Positions 17,873-27,059 are shown, counted from the stretch's first letter. The stretch is 64,000 nt of DNA from Xenorhabdus yunnanensis (GCF_028598805.1 NZ_JAQRFI010000013.1:1-64000), one strand, 5' to 3'. Program-made: numbers and translations. The notes: generated by a model from the letters alone, not told the origin.

Positions 17873-18369
17873 TGTCTGACTATTTGCCAGTAGAGCGTTA
17901 TTTACCAGTGGATCGTTATCTCCCACATGAAGCACCAATGGTATTACTGGAAAAAGTGATCTCCGTATCCAGCGAACATGTGCATTGTCAGGTTACGGTC
18001 AGCCAGGACGGCGTTCTATCCCCTTTTCTCAATGAAAAAGGCCACCTGCCGGGTTGGTTTGCCATTGAAATCATGGCCCAAACCATTGGTGTCTGGTCTG
18101 GCTGGCATCGCAAGGAAAGAGAAGAAGAAGACTCTGCACTGGGCATGTTATTGGGCGGACGTGCCGTACGGTGCCAAATACCCGCTTTTACCCAAGGCAG
18201 CGTGCTGGATATTCAGATGAATTTATTACTGCAAGATGAAAAATTTGGCAGTTTTGAAGGTGAAATCAGTTGTAATGGCACTGTACTGGTGACAGGCCGC
18301 CTGAACACCTACCAACCTAACACAACAGAACTCACACAACTAATAAATAAACAGGATGGAGTAGCATAA
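17872..18369 (+). CDS. apeP: Hotdog-fold dehydratase, FabZ/FabA-like
   Basis: The start ATG 17872 (TAATG overlap with apeO) gives 165 residues. The chain carries the ApeP/COG4706-type hotdog pattern LPHEAPMVLLEKV near the start and GHLPGWFAIEIMAQTIGVW in the core helix. A small repeat (YLPVERYLPVDRYLPH) stands at the N-terminus. It forms the dehydratase with ApeI. Its stop overlaps the apeQ start by one base. Confidence 0.82.
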   Translation: MSDYLPVERYLPVDRYLPHEAPMVLLEKVISVSSEHVHCQVTVSQDGVLSPFLNEKGHLPGWFAIEIMAQTIGVWSGWHRKEREEEDSALGMLLGGRAVRCQIPAFTQGSVLDIQMNLLLQDEKFGSFEGEISCNGTVLVTGRLNTYQPNTTELTQLINKQDGVA

Positions 18370-19097
18370 TGCGTTCAGTTCTAGTGACCGGTGCCAGCAA
18401 AGGGATAGGCAGGGCTATTGCCTGCCGGCTGGCGGCAGATGGTTTTACGGTCATCGTGCATTATCACCGCGATGCTAAAGGTGCGGAAGAGACACTGGAA
18501 CAAATTCAGGCAAACGGAGGCAGTGGCCGTATACTGAATTTTGATGTTTCGGATCGAACTATCTGCCGTGAAGTGCTGGAAAAAGACATCGAAAACCATG
18601 GTGCTTACTATGGCATTGTCTGCAATGCCGGGATCGCCAAAGATGGTGCTTTCCCTGCTTTGGAAGGCGATGACTGGGACAGTGTTATTCATACCAATTT
18701 GGATGGCTTCTACAATGTTATCCACCCTTGCGTCATGCCGATGATCGGCTTACGTCAGGGAGGGCGCATTATCACATTATCATCCGTGTCCGGTTTGATG
18801 GGCAATCGCGGACAAGTCAATTACAGCGCGGCTAAAGCCGGCATTATCGGGGCAACAAAAGCGCTGGCAATCGAATTGGCGAAAAGGAAAATCACCGTAA
18901 ACTGCATTGCTCCCGGATTGATTGGTACAGACATGATCCAAATGGAAGAAGCGGCTCTGAAAGAAGCCATGAATATGATCCCAATGAAACGAATGGGACA
19001 AGTGGATGAAGTGGCTGGTCTTGCCAGCTATCTGATGTCTGATATTGCGGGATATGTAACCCGTCAGGTCATCTCAATCAACGGGGGAATGTTATGA
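18369..19097 (+). CDS. apeQ: 3-oxoacyl-ACP reductase (FabG-like)
   Basis: The 242-residue short-chain dehydrogenase has the NADPH loop TGASKGIGRA (7-16), the NAG strand CNAGIAKDG, the catalytic set Ser139, Tyr152, Lys156 (SGLMGNRGQVNYSAAKAG) and the PG segment IAPGLIGTDM. It reduces the beta-keto group after each condensation. It overlaps apeR by 4 bases (ATGA). Confidence 0.88.
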   Translation: MRSVLVTGASKGIGRAIACRLAADGFTVIVHYHRDAKGAEETLEQIQANGGSGRILNFDVSDRTICREVLEKDIENHGAYYGIVCNAGIAKDGAFPALEGDDWDSVIHTNLDGFYNVIHPCVMPMIGLRQGGRIITLSSVSGLMGNRGQVNYSAAKAGIIGATKALAIELAKRKITVNCIAPGLIGTDMIQMEEAALKEAMNMIPMKRMGQVDEVAGLASYLMSDIAGYVTRQVISINGGML

Positions 19098-20365
19098 GCC
19101 ATAATGCGATATTCCAGAAGGAATTCCACAATGAAATACCACGTAGGGTAGTTATCACCGGAATGGGTGGCATTACTGCATTGGGACACGATTGGCAATC
19201 TGTTTCCGCTGGGTTGAAAGCGGGTATCAACACTGTCCAACAGATGCCGGCATGGGCAGAATATGACGGACTCAATACCCACCTCGGAGCACCCATTACA
19301 GATTTCATTTTACCCGAGCACTATACCCGCAAACGCATTCGCTCAATGGGACGTGTTTCCCTGATGTCAACGCGTGCCACAGAGCTAGCCTTAGAAATGG
19401 CGGGTTTGCTTGGCGACCCGATACTGACCAATGGAGAAACAGGCATTGCCTATGGTTCCTCTACGGGCAGTACCAAGCCAGTCAGTGAATTTGCCACCAT
19501 GCTGACTGAAAAGCATACCAATAACATCACTGGCACAACTTATGTGCAAATGATGCCCCATACCACCGCCGTCAACACCGGCTTGTTCTTTGGTCTGCGT
19601 GGCAGGGTTATTCCAACCTCAAGTGCCTGTACATCTGGCAGTCAGGCAATCGGGTACGCGTGGGAAGCTATCCGCCATGGCTATCAAACCATAATGGTCG
19701 CAGGTGGAGCCGAAGAATTGTGTCCATCCGAAGCGGCAGTATTTGATACGCTGTTCGCCACCAGCCAGAAAAATGAAGCACCGAAAACCACACCTTCCCC
19801 GTTTGATGTTAATCGCGATGGGCTGGTCATTGGTGAAGGTGCAGGTACATTGATCCTTGAAGAATTGGAACACGCCAAAGCACGTGGTGCCAAGATTTAT
19901 GGTGAAATCATCGGGTTTGCCACTAACTGTGATGCTTCCCATATTACCCAGCCAAAATCCGAAACTATGCAGATCTGCATTGAAATGGCACTGAAATCAG
20001 CGGGCTTACAGCCAGCCGATATCGGTTACCTCAGCGCTCACGGTACTGCAACCGATCGTGGAGATGTCGCAGAGAGCCAAGCTACGGCTAATATTTTCGG
20101 CAACCAAACACCTATATCTTCACTGAAAAGCTATTTCGGTCATACATTGGGGGCTTGTGGTGCACTTGAAGCATGGTTAAGTCTGGAAATGATGAATGAA
20201 GGCTGGTTTGCCCCTACCCTCAATCTGCAAGAGGTTGACCCCGCTTGTGGGGAGCTGGATTACATTATGCACCAGCCTCGTGCAATCCAGACCGAGTTTA
20301 TTCAAAGCAATAACTTTGCCTTTGGTGGCATCAATACCTCGATTGTGATCCAACGTTGGGCTTAA
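19094..20365 (+). CDS. apeR: Beta-ketoacyl-ACP synthase, second KS
   Basis: The 423-residue FabF-type enzyme has Cys179 (PTSSACTSGSQAIG), His316 (LSAHGTATDRGD) and His350 (SYFGHTLGACGALEA). It is fully equipped for condensation. In APE systems ApeR is a separate homodimeric ketosynthase thought to act on early intermediates, beside the ApeO/ApeC pair. It is the last gene of the operon; a strong terminator follows 19 bases later. Confidence 0.87.
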   Translation: MSHNAIFQKEFHNEIPRRVVITGMGGITALGHDWQSVSAGLKAGINTVQQMPAWAEYDGLNTHLGAPITDFILPEHYTRKRIRSMGRVSLMSTRATELALEMAGLLGDPILTNGETGIAYGSSTGSTKPVSEFATMLTEKHTNNITGTTYVQMMPHTTAVNTGLFFGLRGRVIPTSSACTSGSQAIGYAWEAIRHGYQTIMVAGGAEELCPSEAAVFDTLFATSQKNEAPKTTPSPFDVNRDGLVIGEGAGTLILEELEHAKARGAKIYGEIIGFATNCDASHITQPKSETMQICIEMALKSAGLQPADIGYLSAHGTATDRGDVAESQATANIFGNQTPISSLKSYFGHTLGACGALEAWLSLEMMNEGWFAPTLNLQEVDPACGELDYIMHQPRAIQTEFIQSNNFAFGGINTSIVIQRWA

Positions 20366-20383
20366 TTGGGAATTAAGGGACAG

Positions 20384-20418
20384 ACAAAGCGCTGGTTTGA
20401 CCCAGCGCTTTGTTATTA
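20384..20418 (+). terminator. Terminator of the APE operon
   Basis: ACAAAGCGCTGG (20384-20395) pairs perfectly with CCAGCGCTTTGT (20402-20413) over a 6-base loop. A short T/A run follows. Confidence 0.8.
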
Positions 20419-20464
20419 AACAGAGATCATCACATGGTAGCCTGACATCATTGTTATATTGCTA

Positions 20465-20809
20465 TCAAGAATGTTTTTCAACCACCAAATCAACACCTTC
20501 ATTTAAAAGCTCATTAAGAGATTGACCACTTGCCTGAGCGGTTATCGCTAATGCATGATGTCGTTCTGGCGTCAGTCGTGCCGCAATTTTGCCACTGTAC
20601 GTCTTATAAGGTGCTATACCGTCTTTCTTACATTCATCAAGAAAAATAGCCAAAGACCGGGCGCCTTCATTCTTTAACTCATCAACACTATATGCGTAGA
20701 AATCAGCTCCTCCATTTAAGCCAACAAATTCACCGCGAAACATCTCAATTTCAGGGTCGAAAGAAATAACAGCCATATGACCGTCGATTTTTAATGTATT
20801 ATTCATCAT
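20465..20809 (-). CDS. hicB: HicB-family antitoxin (orphan)
   Basis: Starting at the ATGATG at 20804-20809, the 114-residue protein has the HicB N-domain (LKIDGHMAVISFDPEIEMFR followed by GEFVGLNGGADFYAYSVDEL). A C-terminal ribbon-helix-helix resembles Arc (GKIAARLTPERHHALAITAQ, then ASGQSLNELLNEGVDLV). It belongs to a different HicB subgroup from the HTH type at 1120-1536. The toxin gene ahead of it is reduced to a stub (20818-20892), so this antitoxin has no local partner. An open frame continues upstream to 20923 but only covers decayed hicA. Confidence 0.82.
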   Translation of the reverse strand: MMNNTLKIDGHMAVISFDPEIEMFRGEFVGLNGGADFYAYSVDELKNEGARSLAIFLDECKKDGIAPYKTYSGKIAARLTPERHHALAITAQASGQSLNELLNEGVDLVVEKHS

Positions 20810-20817
20810 GGTCTTTC

Positions 20818-20892
20818 TTAAGCTATCCAACCAGATCCGAAGATAGGGCGGGCAAACACGTCTGACAGCGTTCTTTGATGTCGTTTTTTCAT
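20818..20892 (-). pseudogene. Gutted hicA toxin gene
   Basis: From ATG 20890-20892 the frame reads MKKRHQRTLSDVFARPIF and stops 24 codons later. This is the start of the HicA group that begins M-x-x-R-H-x-x-T-L-x-x-I-F-A-R-P. Right after it, in another frame, comes LRIWLDSLRK, resembling the C-terminal helix of the same toxin group. The central domain with the catalytic His is gone, by an internal deletion. Confidence 0.6.
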
Positions 20893-21029
20893 AAAGGCAA
20901 ATAGTATCACATTTTGATATCACGACAATCAGAATGATACCCTATACCATTAGGCAATTATAACGAATACAGCCCACAACCTAATGCAAAGTGTATCAAT
21001 GTATTATGTGCAATTATTATACAACCATA

Positions 21030-22667
21030 TTAACCAATCACAGGCGAATACTTCTGTTTCAGCCCATCGGATTGATACGCCGTGTTCCTTATCGCGCTGG
21101 CGTTCTCCGGTGTACCTGTGTTGTGATGGGTATGGGCGGCGGTCAGTTCCGCCAGTTCCCTGACCACATCCAGCGTGTCTAACATCAGGGTCATGACATT
21201 AATTTGCTGGCTGCCCACCCAGACCACAGGGGCGACGATTTCCTGTTTGACTCCGGCGATGCTCTGCTTAAGCAGGCCAATTTTCTCTATCAGCTTTTGG
21301 CCGACGTCAATATTGGCCTCTTTCCCCACACTGGCAACAAAATTTGATGAAGTCGCCACGCTGTAGTCACCCTCGGCGATTTGCTGGACAGCGCCCGCCA
21401 ATAGCGCAGACGTTCCCAAGACCGTGATTTTATCCGTCGCCTGTACCGTGGTTTCCCGTGCCACCACCGTGCGCGTTTCCGTATCTGCCTTGATTTCGCG
21501 GTGCATGGACGATTCGTTAATGGTCTGGTCAGTCTGGCGTATCCAGCTCCCCTCCTGCGTCACGCGCTGCGAGACTTCCGCCCGCTGCTGCTGCAACTGT
21601 TCACCGGGCTTGATATCCGGCAGGGTGTTGCCCTGACTTAAGGTCTGGCGGATAAAGGGCTTATCGGGTCGCCCGCCCTCAAACGCGATTTCAACCACGG
21701 TGCCAATGGGCGGGTACTGGAACATGCCCGATTCACTGCCCGCCATCGGCAGAGGCAGCGGCACGGCGCGATAAACCGGGGCGGCTGCGTCTTTGCCGTT
21801 ATCATCCAGCAATTGCACATCCACCGCATAGCGCGGGCGGAACGGGTCAGAAATATCGCCACTGACCGTGTTTTCCGTATGGGCTTCAATCCGGGCCAGT
21901 TTAGGCAGATGCAGCCCGGCGGATAATTCAGGGTAGGCCGCATCAATCTGGCGCTGGGCGGGGGTTTTATTCGCCGTCTGGCCTTTCGGCTGCCATGTGA
22001 TACTCATGTTTTCATTCAACAGGTTGACCTTGGTCAGCCGCTGCTGATTGACCACCACGCCGGGACGCAGGGATTGGATCATCGGAATCGTCATCGCATT
22101 GCCCGCAGATTGGCTTTGGCTGAATTCAGTGGGGATGGCGACGGGCTTTCCGGCAAACAGCGAATGCACCCAACTGCCGACATACACCGAACCATCCGGC
22201 AACTGGTGCCAGATATAGTCCTCAATGGCAAAAAGCTGCCCCAGACTCCCCAATAACTGGTAGCCCGTGCCGTTATGGGTATAGTGCGGGATGGGTTTAT
22301 CAGTATAAGGGGCATCCGGTAGCGTGAACGTCAGGCCGCTGTGTTCCTGCAACCAGTTCACTATCTGGCGTAACGTCGGGTGCTGAAACGAACACGGCCA
22401 CGGGCGATCAAAGACGCCAACCAGCTCACGCACAAACAGGCGCTGATAGCCGTTCTGGGCGGGCTGTGAGCGTTCCACATAACCCGTAAACCAGCGCAGC
22501 ACCAAATCGGTATAGCCCACATCGAGGCGCACCAGTTTCCCGGTGTAATCGGTGGTCGTCTCTGCCGTGATAAAGCCCCGGCCGCAAGATGACAGTTCCA
22601 GCATGATATTGGCATCCACCAAATGGATCTCATCACCGGAAAGATGAAGTCGGTTAATCGGTGTCAT
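21030..22667 (-). CDS. Tail hub/spike protein, VgrG/gpV-like
   Basis: The protein (about 545 residues from ATG 22667, which overlaps the stop of the next gene) begins with a gp27/gpD-like hub region. In the middle it holds an OB-fold module (YPPIGTVVEIAFEGGRPDKP and the earlier PLPMAGSESGMF). It ends in a repeat-rich spike region (VQATDKITVLGTSALLAGAV, then VGKEANIDVGQKLIEKIG) and a His/Thr-rich tip (TAAHTHHNTGTPEN). It probably forms the central spike that punctures the target envelope. It is the last gene of the tail operon. A broken copy of its C-terminus lies at 1901-2244. Confidence 0.75.
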   Translation of the reverse strand: MTPINRLHLSGDEIHLVDANIMLELSSCGRGFITAETTTDYTGKLVRLDVGYTDLVLRWFTGYVERSQPAQNGYQRLFVRELVGVFDRPWPCSFQHPTLRQIVNWLQEHSGLTFTLPDAPYTDKPIPHYTHNGTGYQLLGSLGQLFAIEDYIWHQLPDGSVYVGSWVHSLFAGKPVAIPTEFSQSQSAGNAMTIPMIQSLRPGVVVNQQRLTKVNLLNENMSITWQPKGQTANKTPAQRQIDAAYPELSAGLHLPKLARIEAHTENTVSGDISDPFRPRYAVDVQLLDDNGKDAAAPVYRAVPLPLPMAGSESGMFQYPPIGTVVEIAFEGGRPDKPFIRQTLSQGNTLPDIKPGEQLQQQRAEVSQRVTQEGSWIRQTDQTINESSMHREIKADTETRTVVARETTVQATDKITVLGTSALLAGAVQQIAEGDYSVATSSNFVASVGKEANIDVGQKLIEKIGLLKQSIAGVKQEIVAPVVWVGSQQINVMTLMLDTLDVVRELAELTAAHTHHNTGTPENASAIRNTAYQSDGLKQKYSPVIG

Positions 22668-23203
22668 TATTTGGCAGGCCCTATCCAATCATTAATCGGC
22701 TTCAATACATTACGCTCAAACCAGCTTAATTCCTCCGGCGTTTCCTTGGCTGTGCCACCGCCCTGCGCTGTCTGTTTTTTGGCCTGAACATTGCCAGCAA
22801 CGCGGGCATCCCGTTTTTCAGATACCGATAAATGCTCCCTTAAGGTAAAGGTGACCTGCCATGCCTGCTTACCGTCTACCTTGCTGGCATCAATCGTGCC
22901 CGTAAATGTTCCGATGCGAAAATTGATGGCCTGTGCGGTCAGGTTGGCGACGCGGTAGCGTTTCAGGTTGCCATTGTCTTTCGCTTCCGCCAATGCAAAC
23001 AGGCGGGACAGCGTCTTTTGTTCGGTAAAGGGAATAATGCCCGTGATACGCAATTCTTTTGGCTTAATGCCCTGCTCGGCTACTGCGGTACTGGATGACT
23101 GGCCGCTTTGGTCTTGATCCTGAAACATCATGGACGGGGTCACGGTCAGGCTTTTTAACGGGATGGCCTCGCCATCAAGGGCGAGGGTGATAATTTGGCT
23201 CAT
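22667..23203 (-). CDS. Putative baseplate protein of unknown type
   Basis: The 178-residue protein starts MSQIITLALDGEAIPLKS. It has a core that looks like a beta-rich tail adaptor (ELRITGIIPFTEQKTLSRLF and QAINFRIGTFTGTIDASKVD) and a charged C-terminus with many Lys/Gln. It overlaps both neighbours, so it is part of the tail operon. I cannot assign it to a named P2 or T4 component. A role between tube and hub is possible from its position before the spike gene. Confidence 0.6.
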   Translation of the reverse strand: MSQIITLALDGEAIPLKSLTVTPSMMFQDQDQSGQSSSTAVAEQGIKPKELRITGIIPFTEQKTLSRLFALAEAKDNGNLKRYRVANLTAQAINFRIGTFTGTIDASKVDGKQAWQVTFTLREHLSVSEKRDARVAGNVQAKKQTAQGGGTAKETPEELSWFERNVLKPINDWIGPAK

Positions 23204-23897
23204 GTAGCATCCTTTCTAATGGGCGGATATCATCCCCGACAAACAGGATCGCCAGCGTGTAAACCGCGTCCGGTTCGGGAATGTTCTTGCGTAATTTTTC
23301 CGCCACATGTGCGCCGTTCCCTTTCCCAGAGAACGCCCAGACAGTGGCAGATTTTCCCGCCAACCCACTCATGGCATCGGTGATTTGCTGCAACGCAGAT
23401 TGTCGGGCAGAGGTAAACGCGGTTAACTGGGATTTTAACCCGGCAATACTGCTGCCCGCGCTGGCCTGTGCTTTGGCTTTGGCGATCAGTTGCGCATTGA
23501 CCGCCAGACGGCTGGTTGCGGTTGATAAGGGTTGCGGCGGAGGTAGCCCGCCGCCCAGCTTGCCCGGCAGTTGCATTTTGGTAATGACCAGACTGTCCGC
23601 TGTTTTTGCCATGCGTTTGACCTGTGCAAACGCAGGCAGTGGCAACACCGATGAAAATTGCGTGAGGTGTTGCATAAATTCAGCATGGGTTTTGGCACAG
23701 ACCATCAGTATCAGGCTGTTGATATCGCCTGCACCCGTAAGTTTAGTCGCCAGTGTGTCAATGGCATTGGTCGGGCTTAAATAGCTGCCACTGTCAGTCT
23801 GCTGCCCGATACCGTAAATAAACGGATGAACGGGCACAATGGCGGCGGATATCCCCGATAAATCCGGGGACAGTTGTAATATCTTACGCTGCCACAT
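23175..23897 (-). CDS. Putative tail/baseplate protein, unassigned
   Basis: The start ATG 23897 (MWQRKILQLSPDLSG) overlaps the stop of the fibre assembly gene by 14 bases and gives 240 residues. The middle part is Ala/Gln-rich and helical (AQLIAKAKAQASAGSSIAGL); the ends look globular (AVYTLAILFVGDDIRPLERM). I do not recognise a family. Its position between fibre assembly and hub genes, with overlaps on both sides, makes a structural or assembly role likely. Confidence 0.58.
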   Translation of the reverse strand: MWQRKILQLSPDLSGISAAIVPVHPFIYGIGQQTDSGSYLSPTNAIDTLATKLTGAGDINSLILMVCAKTHAEFMQHLTQFSSVLPLPAFAQVKRMAKTADSLVITKMQLPGKLGGGLPPPQPLSTATSRLAVNAQLIAKAKAQASAGSSIAGLKSQLTAFTSARQSALQQITDAMSGLAGKSATVWAFSGKGNGAHVAEKLRKNIPEPDAVYTLAILFVGDDIRPLERMLHEPNYHPRP

Positions 23898-24513
23898 CAG
23901 GACGTTCCGGCCAGATAATGTGAGTGACATCGGACACGTCAAGGCGGATCAAGGTCACCAAATATTTTTTCCATGCCACCAGCGCGTGTTCTTCGGTTTC
24001 TGTCGCCAGCCCTGTATCAATAGCATACTGTAGTGGAGTGATGATTTTCTCTGCCTGCTCGCGCAATTCTTCTCGTTGTTTTTCGGCCTGTTGCCTATCA
24101 TGGCGCTGTTTTGCCATCGTATCTGTCACCCACTTTTTACCCTCCCATTTATCAAACGGGGTATTGGGTTCAAGCAAGGTCAGGTCAATGGCGAGTTCCC
24201 CGATTTTCTGCACCCGCTGTGGTGCTTGGGTTTTGATATGGTAGGCCTTTTTGCCACGATAATCGGGCACCTGTAGCCAGCAGGTTTCATCCGGTGAACG
24301 GATCACCGCGATATCTTCCGCATCAGGTAATTCCGGTTCATCCAAATAGGCATCTGAAACGATGGAAAAACCGACGGGTACACTATCATACGATTTGCCC
24401 AAAAACTCACGGGTCTGGGCATGACAATGATAAACCTCTACCCAGCCCGCGTCAATTGCCAGCCCATTATCATCAAATTCCGCCATCGGAATATTTGTTG
24501 TGTATTTTGCCAT
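23884..24513 (-). CDS. Tail fibre assembly protein
   Basis: The 209-residue protein has the caudovirus Tfa layout. The N-terminal beta-rich part includes PDETCWLQVPDYRGKKAYHI, with LEPNTPFDKWEGKKWVTDT at the centre. A coiled C-terminal half (HDRQQAEKQREELREQAEKI) follows, ending near TALVAWKKYLV-type sequence. It is a chaperone needed to fold and attach the fibre encoded just upstream (one-base overlap). Tfa proteins coevolve with the fibre tip. Confidence 0.8.
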   Translation of the reverse strand: MAKYTTNIPMAEFDDNGLAIDAGWVEVYHCHAQTREFLGKSYDSVPVGFSIVSDAYLDEPELPDAEDIAVIRSPDETCWLQVPDYRGKKAYHIKTQAPQRVQKIGELAIDLTLLEPNTPFDKWEGKKWVTDTMAKQRHDRQQAEKQREELREQAEKIITPLQYAIDTGLATETEEHALVAWKKYLVTLIRLDVSDVTHIIWPERPDVAA

Positions 24514-26393
24514 TAGAATATCCTTGTAATATAAATCACTGCCTTGTTAATGGGTCGGTTTTCGTTTGCTGTTGGGACAACGCGTGACGCATCAAAGGTG
24601 AATGTGATTGAACCACCGCCGCTTCCCGAAGAACGGCCGCCATCTTTAAACGTTGACGCAAACGCACCATTACCATACCCCCCCCTTTCTATTGTGGGTG
24701 AACCAAAACCACCCGTAATATTTCGTATCGCATCACCTTGTTCAGTACCCAGTTTACGCCCCGGATCGAGTCCTCGGCTGATCCCCCCCATGGTGTCTAA
24801 TCCGCGTTTAAATAATCCTCTGTCATCAGGTAATCGTCCACTGGGAAATACTTTTAATAAATCAGGGTATCGAGATTTGTTAAACTCCCGCCCATTATTT
24901 TCCACAAATCCGTAAGGTATTGCAGCTTCAGATTGCCATTCAATCGTTGCGCCAATGGGTACACCAATAATGGATTGTTCACTACGACCACCATTGTTAT
25001 TCAAGAATTGGGTATGCAAAACTGCGTCAACATCGATCCAGATTTGCCCAACATCGTCTTGTTGATTGCCAATACAGATCCCTTTTGCCCACCCGTATTC
25101 CTGACCGCATGAGAATGGCCCAACGTAACTTCTATCAGGGAATTGGGACAAATCTTGAGTTTGTGGAAATGCGTTCACATCTGTTGCATTCAGTGTGATA
25201 TCACCCGTTAATGGCTTATTGTTTATTTTCCGGGTAGTCGGAACCGCATTTTCTGCTTTTTCTACTGTTTTTGACAAACCCAGTTGCCGAACAAACTCAG
25301 ATTTATTGGGAATATCCGCGCCGTTTTGTGCTTTGGACAAACGCCCATTGGCATTATCACTAACCACATTCAATGCCGTATTAGTAGCATAGTCGCCCTT
25401 TGGTTGTTTCTCGGCTAAGCCATTTTGTACGTCCTGCCGTGTGGCATAATCGCCTTTCGGTTGCTTCTCATTTAATCCGCTGGATAATGCTGATTTCGTC
25501 GCATAGTCCTGCTTAACCTTGTTCAATTCTTTTTGCAGGTCAGCAATATCACGATCGCTCAATGTGCCTCTCTTGCGTAAATCAGTAACGTTGCCATTTC
25601 CATCAATCTGCGCAATGGCAAACACATAATGCGGGTAGCCTGCCGCATCCAGATAATTTCGCAGATCATTTGCCGTCGCAATTTTAACGGCTGTTTTCCA
25701 CTGACTGACCAAATTCCCCTGATAGCTAAAATCCGCATACACACGGGTATTGCGCAGGCTGTTTAAGGTCTGGTCAAATTCCAGTACCCCGCGCAAGCCG
25801 CCCACATAAGCCAGCCCTTTTTTCACAACATACTGTTCGCCCTGACGCACCACAGCAAAGCTATCCCCAAAAAAAGCGGCTTCCCCGTAACTGTCGGTAT
25901 TGATCAAACGCTGCATTTCATCCATACCTATCAAACGGGCGGTAAAATCAATCTGCCATGTTTCTGCCGTGGTGGTGATAGCCGTTTCTTTTGCTGCACC
26001 GTCAAATTCCAGCAGGAAAGAGCGGGTCAGGACATTGCCCTGCAAGCCGCCTTCGGTCTTGATTTTCTTTTGAATGGGCGCATGGGTGATCATGCCAGTC
26101 ACACCGGAGGCCTTATTTATCAGGCCAATCCAGTTAAAATCAAAGTTACCCACTTCTGTACCCAATGTGACGCTGTAAGCCACGGCATGCTCACTGGCGA
26201 GTCCGGTTTTGTTGACCGCCTGACGGTGAACGATTTGGTTTTGAGCGGGTTGTTTTTCACTGCGGCCGAACTCTTTCGACGGATCAAGGTTCGGTACATT
26301 GGCAAAAACAAACTCATCCAGCACCACGGGCTTACCTGCGGCAACCTGTTGCGCCTTCCACTTTTCAAAGTCTGTCGTTATTACTGAAGACAT
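24513..26393 (-). CDS. Tail fibre protein (gpH-like)
   Basis: The 626-residue protein has the P2-type tail-collar fibre N-domain (DUF3751-like: DFEKWKAQQVAAGKPVVLDE, NFDFNWIGLINKASG). Then comes a shaft with the repeated unit EKQPKGDYAT (two exact and related copies about residues 310-340) and coiled-coil segments. A C-terminal collar/receptor part (IGATIEWQSEAAIPYGFVEN, then GRSSGSGGGSITF) completes it. It decides which bacterial surface the particle recognises. The repeat region and Gly-rich tip are common sites of recombination among tail fibres. Confidence 0.85.
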   Translation of the reverse strand: MSSVITTDFEKWKAQQVAAGKPVVLDEFVFANVPNLDPSKEFGRSEKQPAQNQIVHRQAVNKTGLASEHAVAYSVTLGTEVGNFDFNWIGLINKASGVTGMITHAPIQKKIKTEGGLQGNVLTRSFLLEFDGAAKETAITTTAETWQIDFTARLIGMDEMQRLINTDSYGEAAFFGDSFAVVRQGEQYVVKKGLAYVGGLRGVLEFDQTLNSLRNTRVYADFSYQGNLVSQWKTAVKIATANDLRNYLDAAGYPHYVFAIAQIDGNGNVTDLRKRGTLSDRDIADLQKELNKVKQDYATKSALSSGLNEKQPKGDYATRQDVQNGLAEKQPKGDYATNTALNVVSDNANGRLSKAQNGADIPNKSEFVRQLGLSKTVEKAENAVPTTRKINNKPLTGDITLNATDVNAFPQTQDLSQFPDRSYVGPFSCGQEYGWAKGICIGNQQDDVGQIWIDVDAVLHTQFLNNNGGRSEQSIIGVPIGATIEWQSEAAIPYGFVENNGREFNKSRYPDLLKVFPSGRLPDDRGLFKRGLDTMGGISRGLDPGRKLGTEQGDAIRNITGGFGSPTIERGGYGNGAFASTFKDGGRSSGSGGGSITFTFDASRVVPTANENRPINKAVIYITRIF

Positions 26394-26402
26394 ACTATTT
26401 CC

Positions 26403-27059
26403 TTATAATGACGCACCGTAAGTTACGTTCGGTGCGGTGCTTTCCTTGAGGCTGGCACTGTCACAGACGGCAACGCCTGCGATATGCCCCACTTTTAATA
26501 ATAATAGTTGGGTCGGAATGGCAGCGGCATAAGCGCAATAATCCGCACCGATACTGCCTACCCGCATCAGCAACTGATTTTTGGCGATCACTTCAAACCG
26601 ATAACGGCGGCAGGTGCGGCCATACTGACGGATGATATTCATCAACAAATCGGGGTTTGCCGCTATCTGGCCGTCACTGAGGCGCAGGATAATCACATCC
26701 CAGTCAATGTCTGGCTGGCGCTCCAGCAATTCCACATAGCCCACACCCAGCCGTTCAAAGATGGCAATAAATCCGGCGATGCTGCCTGCATCTTTGGCGT
26801 TGATAAACGCGTACTTCACCCGCTTGCGGAACAACGGCAGCGGTTCGCCATTAAAGCGCTGGATATCCCGCTGATAGGCCAATACCGATAACAGCGGCTC
26901 GGTACAGGTTTCCGCATCCAGTTGGGCCAGCGGCCATGTCAGCCAGTCGTAAACCTGTGCCCAGAATGTCCGCGCTGCACTGAGCAGTTTGGCGGGTTCG
27001 CCCTTATCCATCCATGAGGGCAGAGCCAGCCGCTTAAGGCGTTCCGTAAACTCAGCCAT
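26403..27059 (-). CDS. Baseplate wedge protein, P2 gpI family
   Basis: The 218-residue protein matches the phage tail protein I family. LAYQRDIQRFNGEPLPLFRK is followed by RVKYAFINAKDAGSIAGF, the typical 'difference in parameters, then R-x-x-V' region, and ends in a variable part. It bridges the J wedge and the fibre. Start and end overlap J by 8 bases, as in P2-like operons. Confidence 0.8.
   Translation of the reverse strand: MAEFTERLKRLALPSWMDKGEPAKLLSAARTFWAQVYDWLTWPLAQLDAETCTEPLLSVLAYQRDIQRFNGEPLPLFRKRVKYAFINAKDAGSIAGFIAIFERLGVGYVELLERQPDIDWDVIILRLSDGQIAANPDLLMNIIRQYGRTCRRYRFEVIAKNQLLMRVGSIGADYCAYAAAIPTQLLLLKVGHIAGVAVCDSASLKESTAPNVTYGASL

Noticed and set aside
20465-20923. Extended start of the orphan hicB at 20923
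   Set aside because: The extra 38 codons read through the decayed hicA. The ATGATG at 20804-20809 fits the HicB N-domain.
23195-25392. Several + strand frames opposite the tail genes
   Set aside because: Antisense shadows in coding regions of overlapping tail genes, without start sites or family patterns.
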